Of a DNA stretch of 64,000 bases, positions 37,738-47,218 are shown piece after piece. Numbering within the stretch: position 1 is the stretch's first letter; the number at the start of each line of letters is the position of its first letter. The DNA lies in contig NZ_JALBGD010000005.1 of the NCBI RefSeq assembly GCF_023507705.1, positions 117,324-181,323 on the forward strand, given 5' to 3'. The translations under genes were made by a program, and so were the position numbers. Source of the DNA: Stappia sp. WLB 29. GTDB lineage: Bacteria > Pseudomonadota > Alphaproteobacteria > Rhizobiales > Stappiaceae. The notes under the pieces were generated by a model that was not told the origin of the DNA, did no database searches, and saw only the letters and a program-made list of their open reading frames with translations.

Positions 37738-38541
37738 TTACTTCGCGGTCATGAAGGTGATGTCGCGCACGGTGACGCCCTCGGCGCCCTTCAGCGGCCA
37801 ACTCCAGGTGATCTTGCCGTCCTCGAGCGACACGGTGTGCAGTCCGCCGCCGGACACGAGCCAGGCGGTGTTGGCGCCGGCCTCGTCGGTGGCGATGTCG
37901 AAGGCATAGGTGTCGGACCCTTCGATGCCGAGCTTGCCGACGGCCGCCAACGTGCCGTCATTCGGGGAGGTCTGGCGGATCAGCGCGACGATGGTGCTGT
38001 CGATGTCGTACATCGCCGTCTTCTCGGGCTTGCCGAAGGAGTTGGTATAGGCCGCCGCGACGATGGCCGGTGCCTCGCCGGCATGCATGTCGCCCTTGTC
38101 GAAGGCGAGGCTGCCGTCGACGGTCACGGCACCGCTCTCGATGTCGACGCGGTGGTTGGTCGTGCCGGACATGAAGCGCAGCTTGTCGGCCGCCGGGTTG
38201 AAGTCGACGATCACGGCGCCGCCCTCGGCGACGGGCAGTTCCTTGTCCATGGTGGAAATCACCGAGGTGGCGCCGGTCTCCGGATCGATCTCGACGATCT
38301 GGAACGTCTCGGTCACGCCGATCAGCTGGCCGTTGGCCGGCCGCAGGTCGATGCCGAGCAGGCGGTCGACGCCCTCGGCATCCATGGTGGCGGTGACGGT
38401 GGCGGTGGAGGCGTCGATCTTGTGAAGGGTCTTGTCGCCCGAAAGGGCGATGGCGGTGAGGCCGTCGTTGTCCGCAGCATGAGCCGCCGTGGCGAGGGCG
38501 ATGAGAGCGGTGGTCGCGAGAGCGAAGGTCGTCCTGGTCAC
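37738..38541 (-). CDS. DUF4394 secreted protein
   Basis: 267 residues starting at GTG 38541, with GAGGA 8 nt upstream; ATG 38562 is an alternative. The signal peptide ends at TAAHAADN. The mature part is a beta-propeller-like DUF4394 domain with repeats such as GLTAIALSGDKTLHKIDAS, LLGIDLRPANGQLIGVT, ADKLRFMSGTTNHRVD and TAMYDIDSTIVALIRQTSPNDG. Function unknown. A small GGCACC/GGTGCC hairpin near 37698-37717 follows the stop. Confidence 0.82.
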   Translation of the reverse strand: MTRTTFALATTALIALATAAHAADNDGLTAIALSGDKTLHKIDASTATVTATMDAEGVDRLLGIDLRPANGQLIGVTETFQIVEIDPETGATSVISTMDKELPVAEGGAVIVDFNPAADKLRFMSGTTNHRVDIESGAVTVDGSLAFDKGDMHAGEAPAIVAAAYTNSFGKPEKTAMYDIDSTIVALIRQTSPNDGTLAAVGKLGIEGSDTYAFDIATDEAGANTAWLVSGGGLHTVSLEDGKITWSWPLKGAEGVTVRDITFMTAK

Positions 38542-38767
38542 TTGAACTGTCCTCGTATCCATGGGCTGCGGCCGATCCGCAACCTGCACTCCCGTGACTC
38601 TCCCAAGGGGCCGTTTGGATGCAGGGGACGCGAAAAAAAATGCGGTCGGCAGGGAGGCAGCGCCGGATGCGAGGCGGATTGACGCAGGGCTTAGAGGCTA
38701 GTGCTATGATTTGACAGGAGATTTTATATTTGTCCTACGAAAAGCCGGGTCAGGACCAACAAACGCA

Positions 38768-38797
38768 TTGGCAAAGGTGAGCGCAGGTGCCTATATA
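38768..38797 (+). promoter_or_regulatory. Probable nadA promoter
   Basis: TTGGCA (38768-38773), an 18-nt spacer and TATATA (38792-38797). The -10 region overlaps the first palindromic operator, as expected for repression. nadA starts about 175 nt downstream. The rest of the gap (38542-38971) shows no open frame. Confidence 0.5.
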
Positions 38798-38814
38798 TGC
38801 CCCATAGGAGCATA
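38796..38814. promoter_or_regulatory. Palindromic operator 1 upstream of nadA
   Basis: TATGCCC-CATAG-GAGCATA, a 7-5-7 inverted repeat. It matches the second site at 38851 in layout and in the TATGCyC / GAGCAwA arms. It overlaps the putative -10 box. It is the best candidate binding site for the NadQ protein encoded at 48479-49444; that pairing is inference. Confidence 0.6.
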
Positions 38815-38850
38815 AGCGTCGGCTAGGGCCGCGTTTTTTAAACGACAGTT

Positions 38851-38869
38851 TATGCTCAAAATGAGCAAA
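38851..38869. promoter_or_regulatory. Palindromic operator 2 upstream of nadA
   Basis: TATGCTC-AAAAT-GAGCAAA, with a fully symmetric TGCTCA-AAA-TGAGCA core. Its centre is 55 bp downstream of that of operator 1, about five helical turns, so two regulator dimers could bind on one face of the DNA. Confidence 0.65.
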
Positions 38870-38971
38870 ACGACCAAATCGGCCGAAAGGCCTCGTCACT
38901 GCGGTCGTCTTGTTCGGTAGAGGTCGGGTCCTGCGCGAGCTTGAGGCCCGGATGAAGTCAGGGAGGTCGTC

Positions 38972-40057
38972 ATGGCCACCATCGCACTCGATATCGGCAG
39001 CAATGCCGGATGCTCGACCGCCGCACCCGCACGGGCCAGCGGCTATTCGATGCTGCCGCGTCCTCATCTCGCCTACACTCGGGAAGTCGCCGAGGCGACC
39101 GCGCCGATCTACGAGAAGGTCCGCCACCTGATCCCGGAGATCGAGTGGCCGGTGCTGGCGCCCGTGATCCACGAGATCAACCGCCTCAAGAAGGAGCGGA
39201 ACGCCGTCATCCTCGCCCACAACTACATGACGCCGGAGATCTTCCACGGTGTCTCCGATATCGTCGGCGACAGCCTGGCGCTGGCGAAGGAAGCGGCGAA
39301 GACCGACGCGGATGTGATCGTCCAGTGCGGCGTCCACTTCATGGCCGAGACGGCGAAGATCCTCAATCCGGACAAGACGGTCTTGATCCCCGACATGAAG
39401 GCCGGCTGCTCGCTGGCCGAGTCGATCACCGCGGCCGATGTGCGCGCCTTGCGCGAAAAGCATCCGGGCGTGCCGATCGTCACCTATGTGAACACCTCGG
39501 CCGACGTGAAGGCCGAGTGCGACATCTGCTGCACCTCGGCCAATGCCGTGCAGGTGGTGGAGAGCCTCGGCGCGCCGCGCGTGCTGCTGATCCCCGACCA
39601 GTACCTGGCGGCCAACGTCGCCCGGCAGACGGATGTCGAGATCCTGACCTGGGCCGGCGCCTGCGAGGTGCATGAGCGCTTCACCGCAGCCGAACTGCGC
39701 GAGTATCGCGAGATCGAGCCGAGCGTGAAGATCATCGCCCACCCGGAATGCCCGCCGGAAGTGGTCGACGAGGCCGACTTCACCGGCTCCACCGCCGGCA
39801 TGATCGACTGGGTCAAGACCAATCGACCGGAGAAGGTGATGCTGGTCACCGAGTGCTCGATGGCCGACAACATTGCCTCGGAGACGCCGGGTGTGGACTA
39901 TGTCCGTCCGTGCAACCTGTGCCCGCACATGAAGCGCATCACGCTGTCCAAGATCCTGGACTGCCTGCTGGAAATGCGGGATGAGGTGACGGTCGATCCG
40001 CATGTCGCCGCACGGGCGCGCAGTGCGGTCGAGCGGATGATCAACCTCAAGAGCTGA
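38972..40057 (+). CDS. nadA: Quinolinate synthase A
   Basis: 361-residue [4Fe-4S] enzyme condensing iminoaspartate with dihydroxyacetone phosphate to quinolinate, step 2 of de novo NAD synthesis. Likely cluster ligands are C119 ([11 protein letters not shown]), C231 (GACEVHERF) and C317 (CNLCPHMKR). [22 protein letters not shown] and [11 protein letters not shown] are family signatures. GGGAGG 7 nt before the ATG sets the start. First gene of nadABC. Confidence 0.96.
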   Translation: MATIALDIGSNAGCSTAAPARASGYSMLPRPHLAYTREVAEATAPIYEKVRHLIPEIEWPVLAPVIHEINRLKKERNAVILAHNYMTPEIFHGVSDIVGDSLALAKEAAKTDADVIVQCGVHFMAETAKILNPDKTVLIPDMKAGCSLAESITAADVRALREKHPGVPIVTYVNTSADVKAECDICCTSANAVQVVESLGAPRVLLIPDQYLAANVARQTDVEILTWAGACEVHERFTAAELREYREIEPSVKIIAHPECPPEVVDEADFTGSTAGMIDWVKTNRPEKVMLVTECSMADNIASETPGVDYVRPCNLCPHMKRITLSKILDCLLEMRDEVTVDPHVAARARSAVERMINLKS

Positions 40058-40083
40058 TCGTCCATCCAACGGCAACACAGCCA

Positions 40084-40110
40084 ATGCCGGGCGCGCTTTG
40101 CGTCCGGCAT
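40084..40110 (+). other. Hairpin in the nadA-nadB gap
   Basis: ATGCCGG (40084-40090) pairs with CCGGCAT (40104-40110), with an inner CGC/GCG. No T-run follows. It sits in the 126-nt gap between nadA and nadB and may set relative expression. Confidence 0.45.
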
Positions 40111-40183
40111 CGCCGCGTGGCGGCCCGCCCCGACCGTCGTTCCTCCGGCTGCCGCCCGGCCGCCGGCCTTCCGGACGAAACTC

Positions 40184-41812
40184 ATGACGTCGCCACGTCC
40201 CGTGACTTCCCATATCGATGATGTCGTCATTCTCGGCGGCGGCCTGACCGGCCTGTTCTGCGCGCTGAAGCTGGCGCCGCGGCCGGTGACGATTCTCTCC
40301 GCCTCTCCCATCGGCGAGGGAGCGTCGTCCGCCTGGGCGCAGGGCGGCATCGCCGCGGCCGTCTCCGACGAGGACAGCGCGGCCGCCCATGCCGCCGACA
40401 CGATCGCCGTCGGCGGCGGGCTGTGCGAGGAAAAGATCGTCCGCCTGATGACCGAGGAGGCGGGCGAGCGCGTCCGCGACCTGCTCGGCTACGGTGTTCC
40501 CTTCGACATGGACCTGGAGGGGCGGCTGCAGCTGTCGCGCGAGGCGGCGCATTCGATGAACCGCATCGTGCGCGTGCGCGGCGACATGGCCGGCCGCGCG
40601 ATCATGGACGCGCTGGTTGCGGCGGTGCGCAACACGCCGTCGATCCGTGTGGTCGAGGGGTATCTGGGCGAGGAACTGCTGCATGAGGGGCGGATCGTCA
40701 CCGGCGTGCTCGCCCGTCGGCGCGGCGACCGCGAGCGCCTGGCCTTCCCGGCCCATGCGGTGGTGCTCGCCTCCGGCGGCATCGGCCATCTCTATGCGGT
40801 GACGACGAACCCGCCGGAAGCCAACGGCCAGGGCCTTGCCATGGCGCTCGCTGCCGGCGCCGTGGTCGCCGATACCGAGTTCGTCCAGTTTCACCCGACC
40901 GCCCTCAATGTCGGCCGCGATCCGGCTCCGCTCGCCTCCGAGGCGCTGCGCGGCGAGGGTGCGACGCTGATCAATGCCGACGGTCGCCGCTTCATGGAGG
41001 CGATCGACCCGCTGAAGGAACTGGCGCCGCGCGACGTTGTCGCCCGGGCGGTCTTTGCCGAGAACCTTGCCGGGCGCGGGGCGTTCCTCGATTGCCGCGA
41101 GGCGCTGGGGGAGAGCTTCCCCGAGAAGTTCCCGACCGTCTACGCCGCCTGCATGGAGGCCGGCATCGACCCGGTGCGCCAGCCGATCCCGGTGGCGCCG
41201 GCCGAGCACTACCACATGGGCGGTGTGCTGACCGACGCCAACGGCCGCACCTCGCTGGACAATCTGTGGGCTGCCGGCGAGGTCGCCTCGACGGGGGCCC
41301 ATGGCGCCAACCGCCTGGCGTCCAACTCCCTGCTGGAGACGGTGGTCTTTGCCGCGCGCGTCGCCGAGGACATCCAGAACCAGATGCCCAATCCGCGCAC
41401 GGCCCACTGGCCGGGCATGGACGATCGCATCCAGGAGCCGAGCCGACGCAACGAGGTGGAGCGCGAGGCGATCAGCTTGCTGCGGCGGACCATGGCCGAT
41501 GGCGTCGGCGTTGTGCGCACGGCCGAAGGCCTGACGGCGGCGCTCGCCGTGATCGACGCGCTGGAGGAACGCTGCAAGCGTCGCTCGATCCGTAACATGA
41601 TGACGGCCGGCAAGGCGGTGGCCGCGGCCGCACTGCTGCGTCGCGAAAGCCGGGGCGGCCATTCCCGCGCCGACTATCCGAAGGAAGATCCTGCCTTCGC
41701 CCGCCGTACCTATCTCACGGCGAAGGACATTGCCGCGGTGGTGCGCGAGGCGGCGGACAGCGAGATCGGCCGCCGGGCCGTCGAAGCCCTGCCGGCCGTC
41801 GGAGACGCATGA
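40184..41812 (+). CDS. nadB: L-aspartate oxidase
   Basis: 542-residue flavoprotein oxidising aspartate to iminoaspartate, which is passed to NadA. The FAD site is [55 protein letters not shown] and [19 protein letters not shown] belong to the succinate dehydrogenase/fumarate reductase flavoprotein family; [20 protein letters not shown] follows. The stop overlaps the nadC start by 4 nt. Confidence 0.96.
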   Translation: MTSPRPVTSHIDDVVILGGGLTGLFCALKLAPRPVTILSASPIGEGASSAWAQGGIAAAVSDEDSAAAHAADTIAVGGGLCEEKIVRLMTEEAGERVRDLLGYGVPFDMDLEGRLQLSREAAHSMNRIVRVRGDMAGRAIMDALVAAVRNTPSIRVVEGYLGEELLHEGRIVTGVLARRRGDRERLAFPAHAVVLASGGIGHLYAVTTNPPEANGQGLAMALAAGAVVADTEFVQFHPTALNVGRDPAPLASEALRGEGATLINADGRRFMEAIDPLKELAPRDVVARAVFAENLAGRGAFLDCREALGESFPEKFPTVYAACMEAGIDPVRQPIPVAPAEHYHMGGVLTDANGRTSLDNLWAAGEVASTGAHGANRLASNSLLETVVFAARVAEDIQNQMPNPRTAHWPGMDDRIQEPSRRNEVEREAISLLRRTMADGVGVVRTAEGLTAALAVIDALEERCKRRSIRNMMTAGKAVAAAALLRRESRGGHSRADYPKEDPAFARRTYLTAKDIAAVVREAADSEIGRRAVEALPAVGDA

Positions 41813-42681
41813 TGACGAGCGCTGGAACCAACCTGCCGGTGCTCCCGGCGCTGATGGTCGAGGACGCGGTCCGTGCCGCGCTGCTGGAAGACTGGGGCCG
41901 GGCGGGCGACATCACGGCCCAGGCGACGCTGTCGCCGGAGATCGGCGCGCGCGCCGTGATCGCAGCCCGCCGCCCCGGACGCCTGTCGGGGCTCGATCTG
42001 GCAGCGACCGCATTCCGTCTGAGCGACCCGGCCATCGGCATCGAGACTCTGGCGCGCGACGGCGACCGGCTGGAACCCGGCGATGTCGTCATGCGGGTAT
42101 CGGGACCGGCCCGCGGCATGCTGTCGGCCGAGCGGGTGGCGCTCAATTATCTCGGCCACCTGTCGGGCATCGCCACGGCGACGGCCGCCTTCGCCGACCG
42201 TATCGCCCACACGAAGGCGCGCATCGTCTGCACCCGCAAGACGACGCCGGGCCTCAGGGCCTTCGAGAAATACGCCGTGCGCTGCGGCGGCGGCGCCAAC
42301 CACCGCTTCGGCCTGGATGACGCGATCCTGATCAAGGACAATCACATCGCGGTCGCCGGCGGCGTGTGGCAGGCCATCGAGGCCTCGCGGCGCTTCGCCG
42401 GCCATCTCGTGCGCATCGAGGTGGAGGTCGACACGCTCGACCAGCTGCGCGATGCGCTGGAGGCGCGGCCGGACGTGATCATGCTCGACAACATGCAGCC
42501 GGACCGCCTGCGCGAGGCGGTCGCTATCGCCGGCGGCCGGGTGGTGCTGGAGGCGTCGGGCGGCGTCAGCCTGGAGACCGTGGCCGCCATTGCGGAAACC
42601 GGTGTCGACCTGATTTCCGTCGGTTGGATCACCCATTCCGCGCCGGTGCTGGACCTCGGCCTCGACATCGAGATCGGCTGA
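41809..42681 (+). CDS. nadC: Nicotinate-nucleotide pyrophosphorylase (carboxylating)
   Basis: 290 residues. Converts quinolinate and PRPP to nicotinate mononucleotide. [35 protein letters not shown] (PRPP/quinolinate-binding), [16 protein letters not shown] and [12 protein letters not shown] are diagnostic. The ATGA overlap with nadB indicates translational coupling. Last gene of the operon. Confidence 0.96.
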   Translation: MMTSAGTNLPVLPALMVEDAVRAALLEDWGRAGDITAQATLSPEIGARAVIAARRPGRLSGLDLAATAFRLSDPAIGIETLARDGDRLEPGDVVMRVSGPARGMLSAERVALNYLGHLSGIATATAAFADRIAHTKARIVCTRKTTPGLRAFEKYAVRCGGGANHRFGLDDAILIKDNHIAVAGGVWQAIEASRRFAGHLVRIEVEVDTLDQLRDALEARPDVIMLDNMQPDRLREAVAIAGGRVVLEASGGVSLETVAAIAETGVDLISVGWITHSAPVLDLGLDIEIG

Positions 42682-42696
42682 AGCAGCGCTCCGGGA

Positions 42697-44562
42697 TTAT
42701 AGCGCTTCCCGAAGCCGCTCGGCGGTCTTGTGCAACTCGTCGACCGCGCTGCGGTCCTCGCCGTCGGCCCCGAATGTCGCGACCGCCACGCCGCCGGGCT
42801 CCGCCTTGGCGCGCTGCTTGAGGCGGGCGATGTGGTTGCTCAAAAGGTCCAGGTTCTCGATCGACAGCCCGGTCGGGATATGCAGGATCGCGATGGAGCA
42901 GGACAGCAGCGGATAGGTCTGCATCCGGCCCTTGCGATCCTCGGCCAGGATATAGCCCTGGCGCCGGTGCTCCGGGCTGTAGAGGCTCTCGACATTGCGG
43001 GCGAACTCATCGCGAAGCTCGGCCATCAGCCGGCCGGCCCGGTCCGGCGTCCATTCTTCCAGACCCACGAAATAGTCGTCGCCGCCGATATGGCCGACAA
43101 AGGCGCGCAGCGTGTCGAGCCGGCGCTTCATCAGCTCCGCGAAGAGGATCAGCGCCCGGTCGCCGATGCGGAAGCCGTAGGCATCGTTGAACGGCTTGAA
43201 ATTGTCGAAGTCGATATAGCAGAAGGCCCGGTCGCGGGAAGGCTCGGCGCAGGCCCGTGTCACGTGGTCGGCGATGGCCGAATTGCCCGGCAGCTTGGTC
43301 AGCGGGTTCTGGTCCTGGGCGATCTGCAGGCGGACCTCGTTGGAGATCTTGAGCAGCGACCCGGCCAGAAGGCATCCCGCATAACGGCCGTCACGCGTCA
43401 CCAGTAAACCGTCGGAGAAATCCTCCGTTCCGAGCTCGACGAGCCGGTCCAGCGGCGCATTGATGTCGGCCACCACGCAAGGGCGCACGAAGCGCTGCAG
43501 GTGATTGTCGAGTGTCGGGTTGAGCAGCAGATCCCGCCCGAAGGAGAGATAGAGGAAGCTCTTCAGGTCTGCCTCGCGGATCAGGCCGCGCGGCTCGCCG
43601 GCCGCGTTGAGGACGGGCAGGATGGACTGGTGCGGATTGGCCTGGAAGATCTCGAGCGCATGGGCAACGCTCTTCGTCTCGCTGATGGCGGCGAGCTTGA
43701 CCATCTCCCGCTCCAGGAAATCCCGCTCGGCGACCTTGCGCATGTCCGAGCGCAGCGGGCGGTCGGTCGGGACCGGGTAGCTCGGCCGCGCCTCGCCGAG
43801 ATCGGTGAAGGGGCGCGCGACCACATAGCCCTGGACGAGATCGCAGCCCACGTCCCGGCAGGCGCGCAGCTCGGACGGGGTCTCCACGCCTTCTGCGACC
43901 ACCCGGATGCCGAGCACATGCGCCAGTTCGACGACGCTCGACACGAAGAGGCGCTTGCGCGCATCGTTCTGCAGGGCGGTGATGAAGAAGCGGTCGATCT
44001 TCAGGATGCCGGGTTCGTACTGGTAGAGCACGCGAAGCTGCGAATAGCCCTGCCCGAAATCGTCGAGCGCGATGCCGAAGCCGCGGTCGCGTGCCCTGCC
44101 GACCAGGTTGCGCAGGTCGTCCTGGGCAAGGCGTTCGTGAATCTCCGGAATTTCGAGGCAGATGTTCCAGGGCGACAGCCCGTGTGCCGTTACCGCAGTG
44201 ACCGTGGTGTCCAGCATGTCGTCGGTGGCTGTCAGGTTCCTGGCATCGATGTTGAGAAAGAGCTTGGTCTTCTCGGCGGCTTTCATGCGCGAGAACTTGG
44301 CGATGGCCTTTCGCCGCAGCAGGGTCTCAAGTTCCGCAAGGCAGCCGATGCCGTGTGCGTGGTCGAAGACGTCGCGCGGTGCGCGGAAGCCGAGCTTCTC
44401 CACCTCTCTGAGCAGCGCCTCATAGCCGTAGACCTCGCCGGAATGGATGTCGACGATCGGCTGGAACGCATAGTCGAGCGCAGCTTCCGCCTGCGTCATG
44501 AACAGCGGCAGGTTCTGTGCGCTCCGCCAGGCGGCTGCGATCCGATCGGAAGTTTCGCTCAT
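42697..44562 (-). CDS. EAL-CBS-GGDEF protein
   Basis: 621 residues. The EAL domain (~25-270) keeps catalytic features: YEALLRE (48-50), NIDARN, EIPE, DDFGQGYS, LKIDRFF and AEGVET, so c-di-GMP phosphodiesterase activity is likely. A CBS pair follows (~310-440: SVAHALEIFQANPHQSILPV ... DGLLVTRDGRYAGCL), then a GGDEF domain (~460-590) whose signature is degenerate, GGDDY, so cyclase activity is doubtful. GAGG upstream supports ATG 44562; an in-frame ATG at 44790, also with GGAG upstream, would add 76 Pro/Ala-rich residues. Convergent with nadC. Confidence 0.88.
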   Translation of the reverse strand: MSETSDRIAAAWRSAQNLPLFMTQAEAALDYAFQPIVDIHSGEVYGYEALLREVEKLGFRAPRDVFDHAHGIGCLAELETLLRRKAIAKFSRMKAAEKTKLFLNIDARNLTATDDMLDTTVTAVTAHGLSPWNICLEIPEIHERLAQDDLRNLVGRARDRGFGIALDDFGQGYSQLRVLYQYEPGILKIDRFFITALQNDARKRLFVSSVVELAHVLGIRVVAEGVETPSELRACRDVGCDLVQGYVVARPFTDLGEARPSYPVPTDRPLRSDMRKVAERDFLEREMVKLAAISETKSVAHALEIFQANPHQSILPVLNAAGEPRGLIREADLKSFLYLSFGRDLLLNPTLDNHLQRFVRPCVVADINAPLDRLVELGTEDFSDGLLVTRDGRYAGCLLAGSLLKISNEVRLQIAQDQNPLTKLPGNSAIADHVTRACAEPSRDRAFCYIDFDNFKPFNDAYGFRIGDRALILFAELMKRRLDTLRAFVGHIGGDDYFVGLEEWTPDRAGRLMAELRDEFARNVESLYSPEHRRQGYILAEDRKGRMQTYPLLSCSIAILHIPTGLSIENLDLLSNHIARLKQRAKAEPGGVAVATFGADGEDRSAVDELHKTAERLREAL

Positions 44563-44880
44563 TCCCGATGCCTCTGCTCGCTCTTCCGGATGGGATTCGG
44601 CTGCATCGTCCTCGATCGCGTCGACGGGCGGGGAGGGGAACGCACATGCAAGCAGACGTCCCCTGGGCGCGGCCGGCGCCGGAGGGTGTGCCGATTCGGC
44701 CAGATATTTGCGGAGCTTGCCCGAAAAGGATGACGGTATGACTGCAGCCAGTCGCGGAGCCAGCCGCGCAGGTGCATGCACGAGAAACATGAAGTCGTCT
44801 TCTCCCGGAAATGCAGCAGTTGAAACGAATTGTCGTCAATCGGCCGCAACTGGCCTCGCGGGAGGGCTTAAGGGACAAAT
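44563..44880. other. Region upstream of EAL-CBS-GGDEF gene
   Basis: The frame of the EAL protein stays open to ATG 44790, so part of this may code an N-terminal extension. I see no other gene, repeat or clear promoter in this stretch before the terminator at 44889. Confidence 0.35.
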
Positions 44881-44920
44881 GTTAAAGGCAAGGCCGCCAG
44901 CGGAACCAGTGGCGGCCTTG
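44881..44920 (-). terminator. Terminator of the SleB hydrolase gene
   Basis: An 11-bp stem, CAAGGCCGCCA (44889-44899) with TGGCGGCCTTG (44910-44920) and a 10-nt loop. On the minus strand it is followed by CCTTTAACATTTG. It lies 46 nt past the stop. Confidence 0.7.
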
Positions 44921-44965
44921 CGGATATGGATATCGGGGACAACGGAATCTGACGGGCGGCTTGCC

Positions 44966-46249
44966 TCAGCTCCAGCCGCCGCCCTTGGTGCGGTAGAAGA
45001 TGTGCTGGCCGATCCGGTCCAGCCGCTTCATGTAGCGCGCCCAGCGCGGGCTCACATAGGTCGCGTGGTAGTGGGTGGAGGCGCCGACCTTGTCCAGGTA
45101 GCGCTCGCCCGAAACGGTCTCGCGCGCCACTTTCTGCGCCAGTTCCCATTGCGGTTTTTCGCCGATATTGTCGCGGATGCCATCGCAGGCAAAGGAGAAC
45201 TGGCAGCGGTTGCGCAGGTGCCGGTTCTGGTAGACCACCTTGCAGATCGTCTCCGGATAGGCGGGATTCCGCACCCGGTTCAGCACCACCTGGGCGACGG
45301 CGACCTGACCTTCGAGCGGCTCGCCGCGCGCCTCGAAATAGATGGCCTCGGCCAGGCAGCGCTGCTCCTTGGAGGTGATGACGCTGGCCGGCAGGGCGCG
45401 GTTCGCCCACCAGAACGGATCGCTCTTGGCATTGGTCTCGAGCGAGGCCTCGTCCTCGGCCGCCTGGGGCAGGCCGGAGCCGCCGAGCAGCGCCTCGAAC
45501 GGTGCCCGGACATTGTCCATGCCCTGGGGTGCATAGGCGCTGGCATAGGAGACGCTGGTGGCGGCAACGTTTCGGGCCATCGCGAGCCGGACGAGGTCGA
45601 GCGCCTCGCCCTTGGTCCCGGTCTTCCCGCCGGCATCCGCCAGTGCGGTGCCGGACAGGCCCACCGGGTGGTTGGGACGCACGAAGGCGACGCGCGGCAT
45701 GTCCGAAGGGGTCTTGCTCCCGAGCATGCTGCTCATGGTGTAGACCGTGCCGGAAGCCACGCCGGTCATCAGGCGGTCCGGCGCGAGCGACACGTAGCGG
45801 TCGCCCTTGGCCGCGCGATTGACAGGCGTCTGCGCCGGCGGGGTCTTGGGCGCGCTTTCCTTGGCGAAGTTCTCCAGGCCGCGAATGACGGCGGCATCGG
45901 TTCCCGGAGCGGCATTGGTGATCGCGTAGTCCGGCGCATCCTGCTGCCGCCCCTGCGAGGCATCGGCGAGCACCAGGCTCGGCGTGATGCTGCTCGAATG
46001 CGGCGCGGCTTCGATGGCCGACATCCAGCGCGGCGCGCTGCCGCGGCTCGCCTCGATGAGGGCCGTGATGTCCTGCTGCCCGATGCCGCCCGACCAGACG
46101 AGATAGATCGCCGGCGCCAGGGCCGCCAGCCGCCACTTCGTGCGCTTTGTAGCCGGCTTGCGCCGATATCGGCCGGGCGTGCCGGTGCTGCGTGTGCGAA
46201 GCCACCGCGGGGCTTGGCGGGGGTCGAAGGTCTGCACCGTGCCAGTCAT
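44966..46249 (-). CDS. Cell wall hydrolase, SleB/Hydrolase_2 family
   Basis: 427 residues. A basic N-terminal cytoplasmic part precedes one transmembrane/signal helix (WRLAALAPAIYLVWSGGI, about 42-60), a long low-complexity linker, and a C-terminal SleB domain from about 300: QRCLAEAIYFEARGEPLEGQ with the catalytic Glu, AVAQVVLNRVRNPAYPETIC and CQFSFACDG. It probably cleaves peptidoglycan glycan strands during growth or division. GGAG 9 nt before ATG 46249. Confidence 0.87.
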   Translation of the reverse strand: MTGTVQTFDPRQAPRWLRTRSTGTPGRYRRKPATKRTKWRLAALAPAIYLVWSGGIGQQDITALIEASRGSAPRWMSAIEAAPHSSSITPSLVLADASQGRQQDAPDYAITNAAPGTDAAVIRGLENFAKESAPKTPPAQTPVNRAAKGDRYVSLAPDRLMTGVASGTVYTMSSMLGSKTPSDMPRVAFVRPNHPVGLSGTALADAGGKTGTKGEALDLVRLAMARNVAATSVSYASAYAPQGMDNVRAPFEALLGGSGLPQAAEDEASLETNAKSDPFWWANRALPASVITSKEQRCLAEAIYFEARGEPLEGQVAVAQVVLNRVRNPAYPETICKVVYQNRHLRNRCQFSFACDGIRDNIGEKPQWELAQKVARETVSGERYLDKVGASTHYHATYVSPRWARYMKRLDRIGQHIFYRTKGGGWS

Positions 46250-46470
46250 ACGCGGCAACTCCGGTCCATGCGGCTAGCGTGTCTGGGGCGCCGGGCCATG
46301 CGGGCTTGCGGCGAGGTCGATTGAATTGATCGTCGCTGTTTAACCTTGAGAGAGAGTTAATGCGGTCGAAACGCCGCGGAAATCTTTCGAAAGGCGAAGG
46401 GGAGGGGCACTGTTCTTGGTTAACGACAGTGTAGCCGGGTCGGCGGAAATTGTTTGCCGGAAAGGACTTT

Positions 46471-47172
46471 CTAGAACGGGCAGGGAGCTGAGAAAGTCAT
46501 GCGTTCGCCGCCGCAAGGATGGTGCAGCGTCAGGCTCTCCGCATGCAGTTGCAGCCGGGATGCCGCCTGCTGCGACTCAAGGGTGCCGTAGAGCGGATCG
46601 CCGAGGATCGGGTGGCCGATGGCGCACATATGCACGCGCAGCTGATGGGAGCGCCCGGTGACCGGCTCGAGCTGCACCCGTGTCGCATGCCGCTCGCGCT
46701 CGAGGACGCGCCAGTTGGTGCGAGCGCTCCGTCCCTCTTCGTGATCGACCATCTGCCGGGGGCGGTTCGGCCAGTCGCAGCGCAGCGGCAGGTCCACCGT
46801 GCCGCCGTCCTCGGCAGGTTGGCCGGCAACACGGGCCAGATAGGTCTTGGCGACGTGGCGACGCTCGAACTGCAGGCCGAGGTGGCGATGCGCCGCCGGG
46901 TTCATCGCAAGGACGAGCACGCCGGACGTGTCCATGTCGAGGCGATGGACGATACGCGATTGCGGATGCAGCGAAAGCGCCCGCGCCGCCACGCAGTCCG
47001 CAAGCGCCGGATCCTTGCCCGGGACGGTCAGGAGCCCGCTCGGCTTGTCGACGACGAGAATGTCGTCGTCGCAATGCAGCACCACGAGGAACGGCTCGCG
47101 CTCGGGGGCGTAGATGCGCTCGGGCAGGGGCCGGAGCTTGGGCCGGATCTGGGGCTGGTGCTGGCTCGACAT
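46471..47172 (-). CDS. rluA: RluA-family pseudouridine synthase
   Basis: 233 residues, a compact form without an S4 domain, like RluA (23S rRNA U746 and tRNA U32). The catalytic Asp lies in RIVHRLDMDTSGVLVLA. VVDKPSGLLTVPGK, EKTYLA-like HVAKTYLARVAG and GRSHQLRVHMCAIGHPILGDPLYG are conserved. The exact RNA target is inferred from length only. The 221-nt gap downstream carries an inverted CACTGT/ACAGTG pair near 46408-46431 and little else. Confidence 0.88.
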   Translation of the reverse strand: MSSQHQPQIRPKLRPLPERIYAPEREPFLVVLHCDDDILVVDKPSGLLTVPGKDPALADCVAARALSLHPQSRIVHRLDMDTSGVLVLAMNPAAHRHLGLQFERRHVAKTYLARVAGQPAEDGGTVDLPLRCDWPNRPRQMVDHEEGRSARTNWRVLERERHATRVQLEPVTGRSHQLRVHMCAIGHPILGDPLYGTLESQQAASRLQLHAESLTLHHPCGGERMTFSAPCPF

Positions 47173-47218
47173 CCGCGGATCAATAGCGCCGCGCGCCGAC
47201 AGTGCAAGCCGCTTGCTG

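Noticed and set aside
37478..37801. Longer ECF sigma factor start
   Set aside because: The added residues are Pro/Ala/Arg-rich and unlike sigma region 1/2. A short form from TTG 37477 fits family length, though the ATG at 37651 is not fully excluded.
37643..38622. GCATCC word upstream of both the sigma gene and DUF4394 as an ECF promoter element
   Set aside because: The two copies lie at quite different distances from their genes and the following -10 regions do not match. A six-base word is too common to support a claim.
46408..46431. Inverted CACTGT/ACAGTG pair downstream of the RluA-type gene with a TTAACCA word in its loop
   Set aside because: The arms are only 6 bp with a 12-nt loop and no T-run. 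It could be a weak terminator or chance, so it was not called as a CtrA site or operator.
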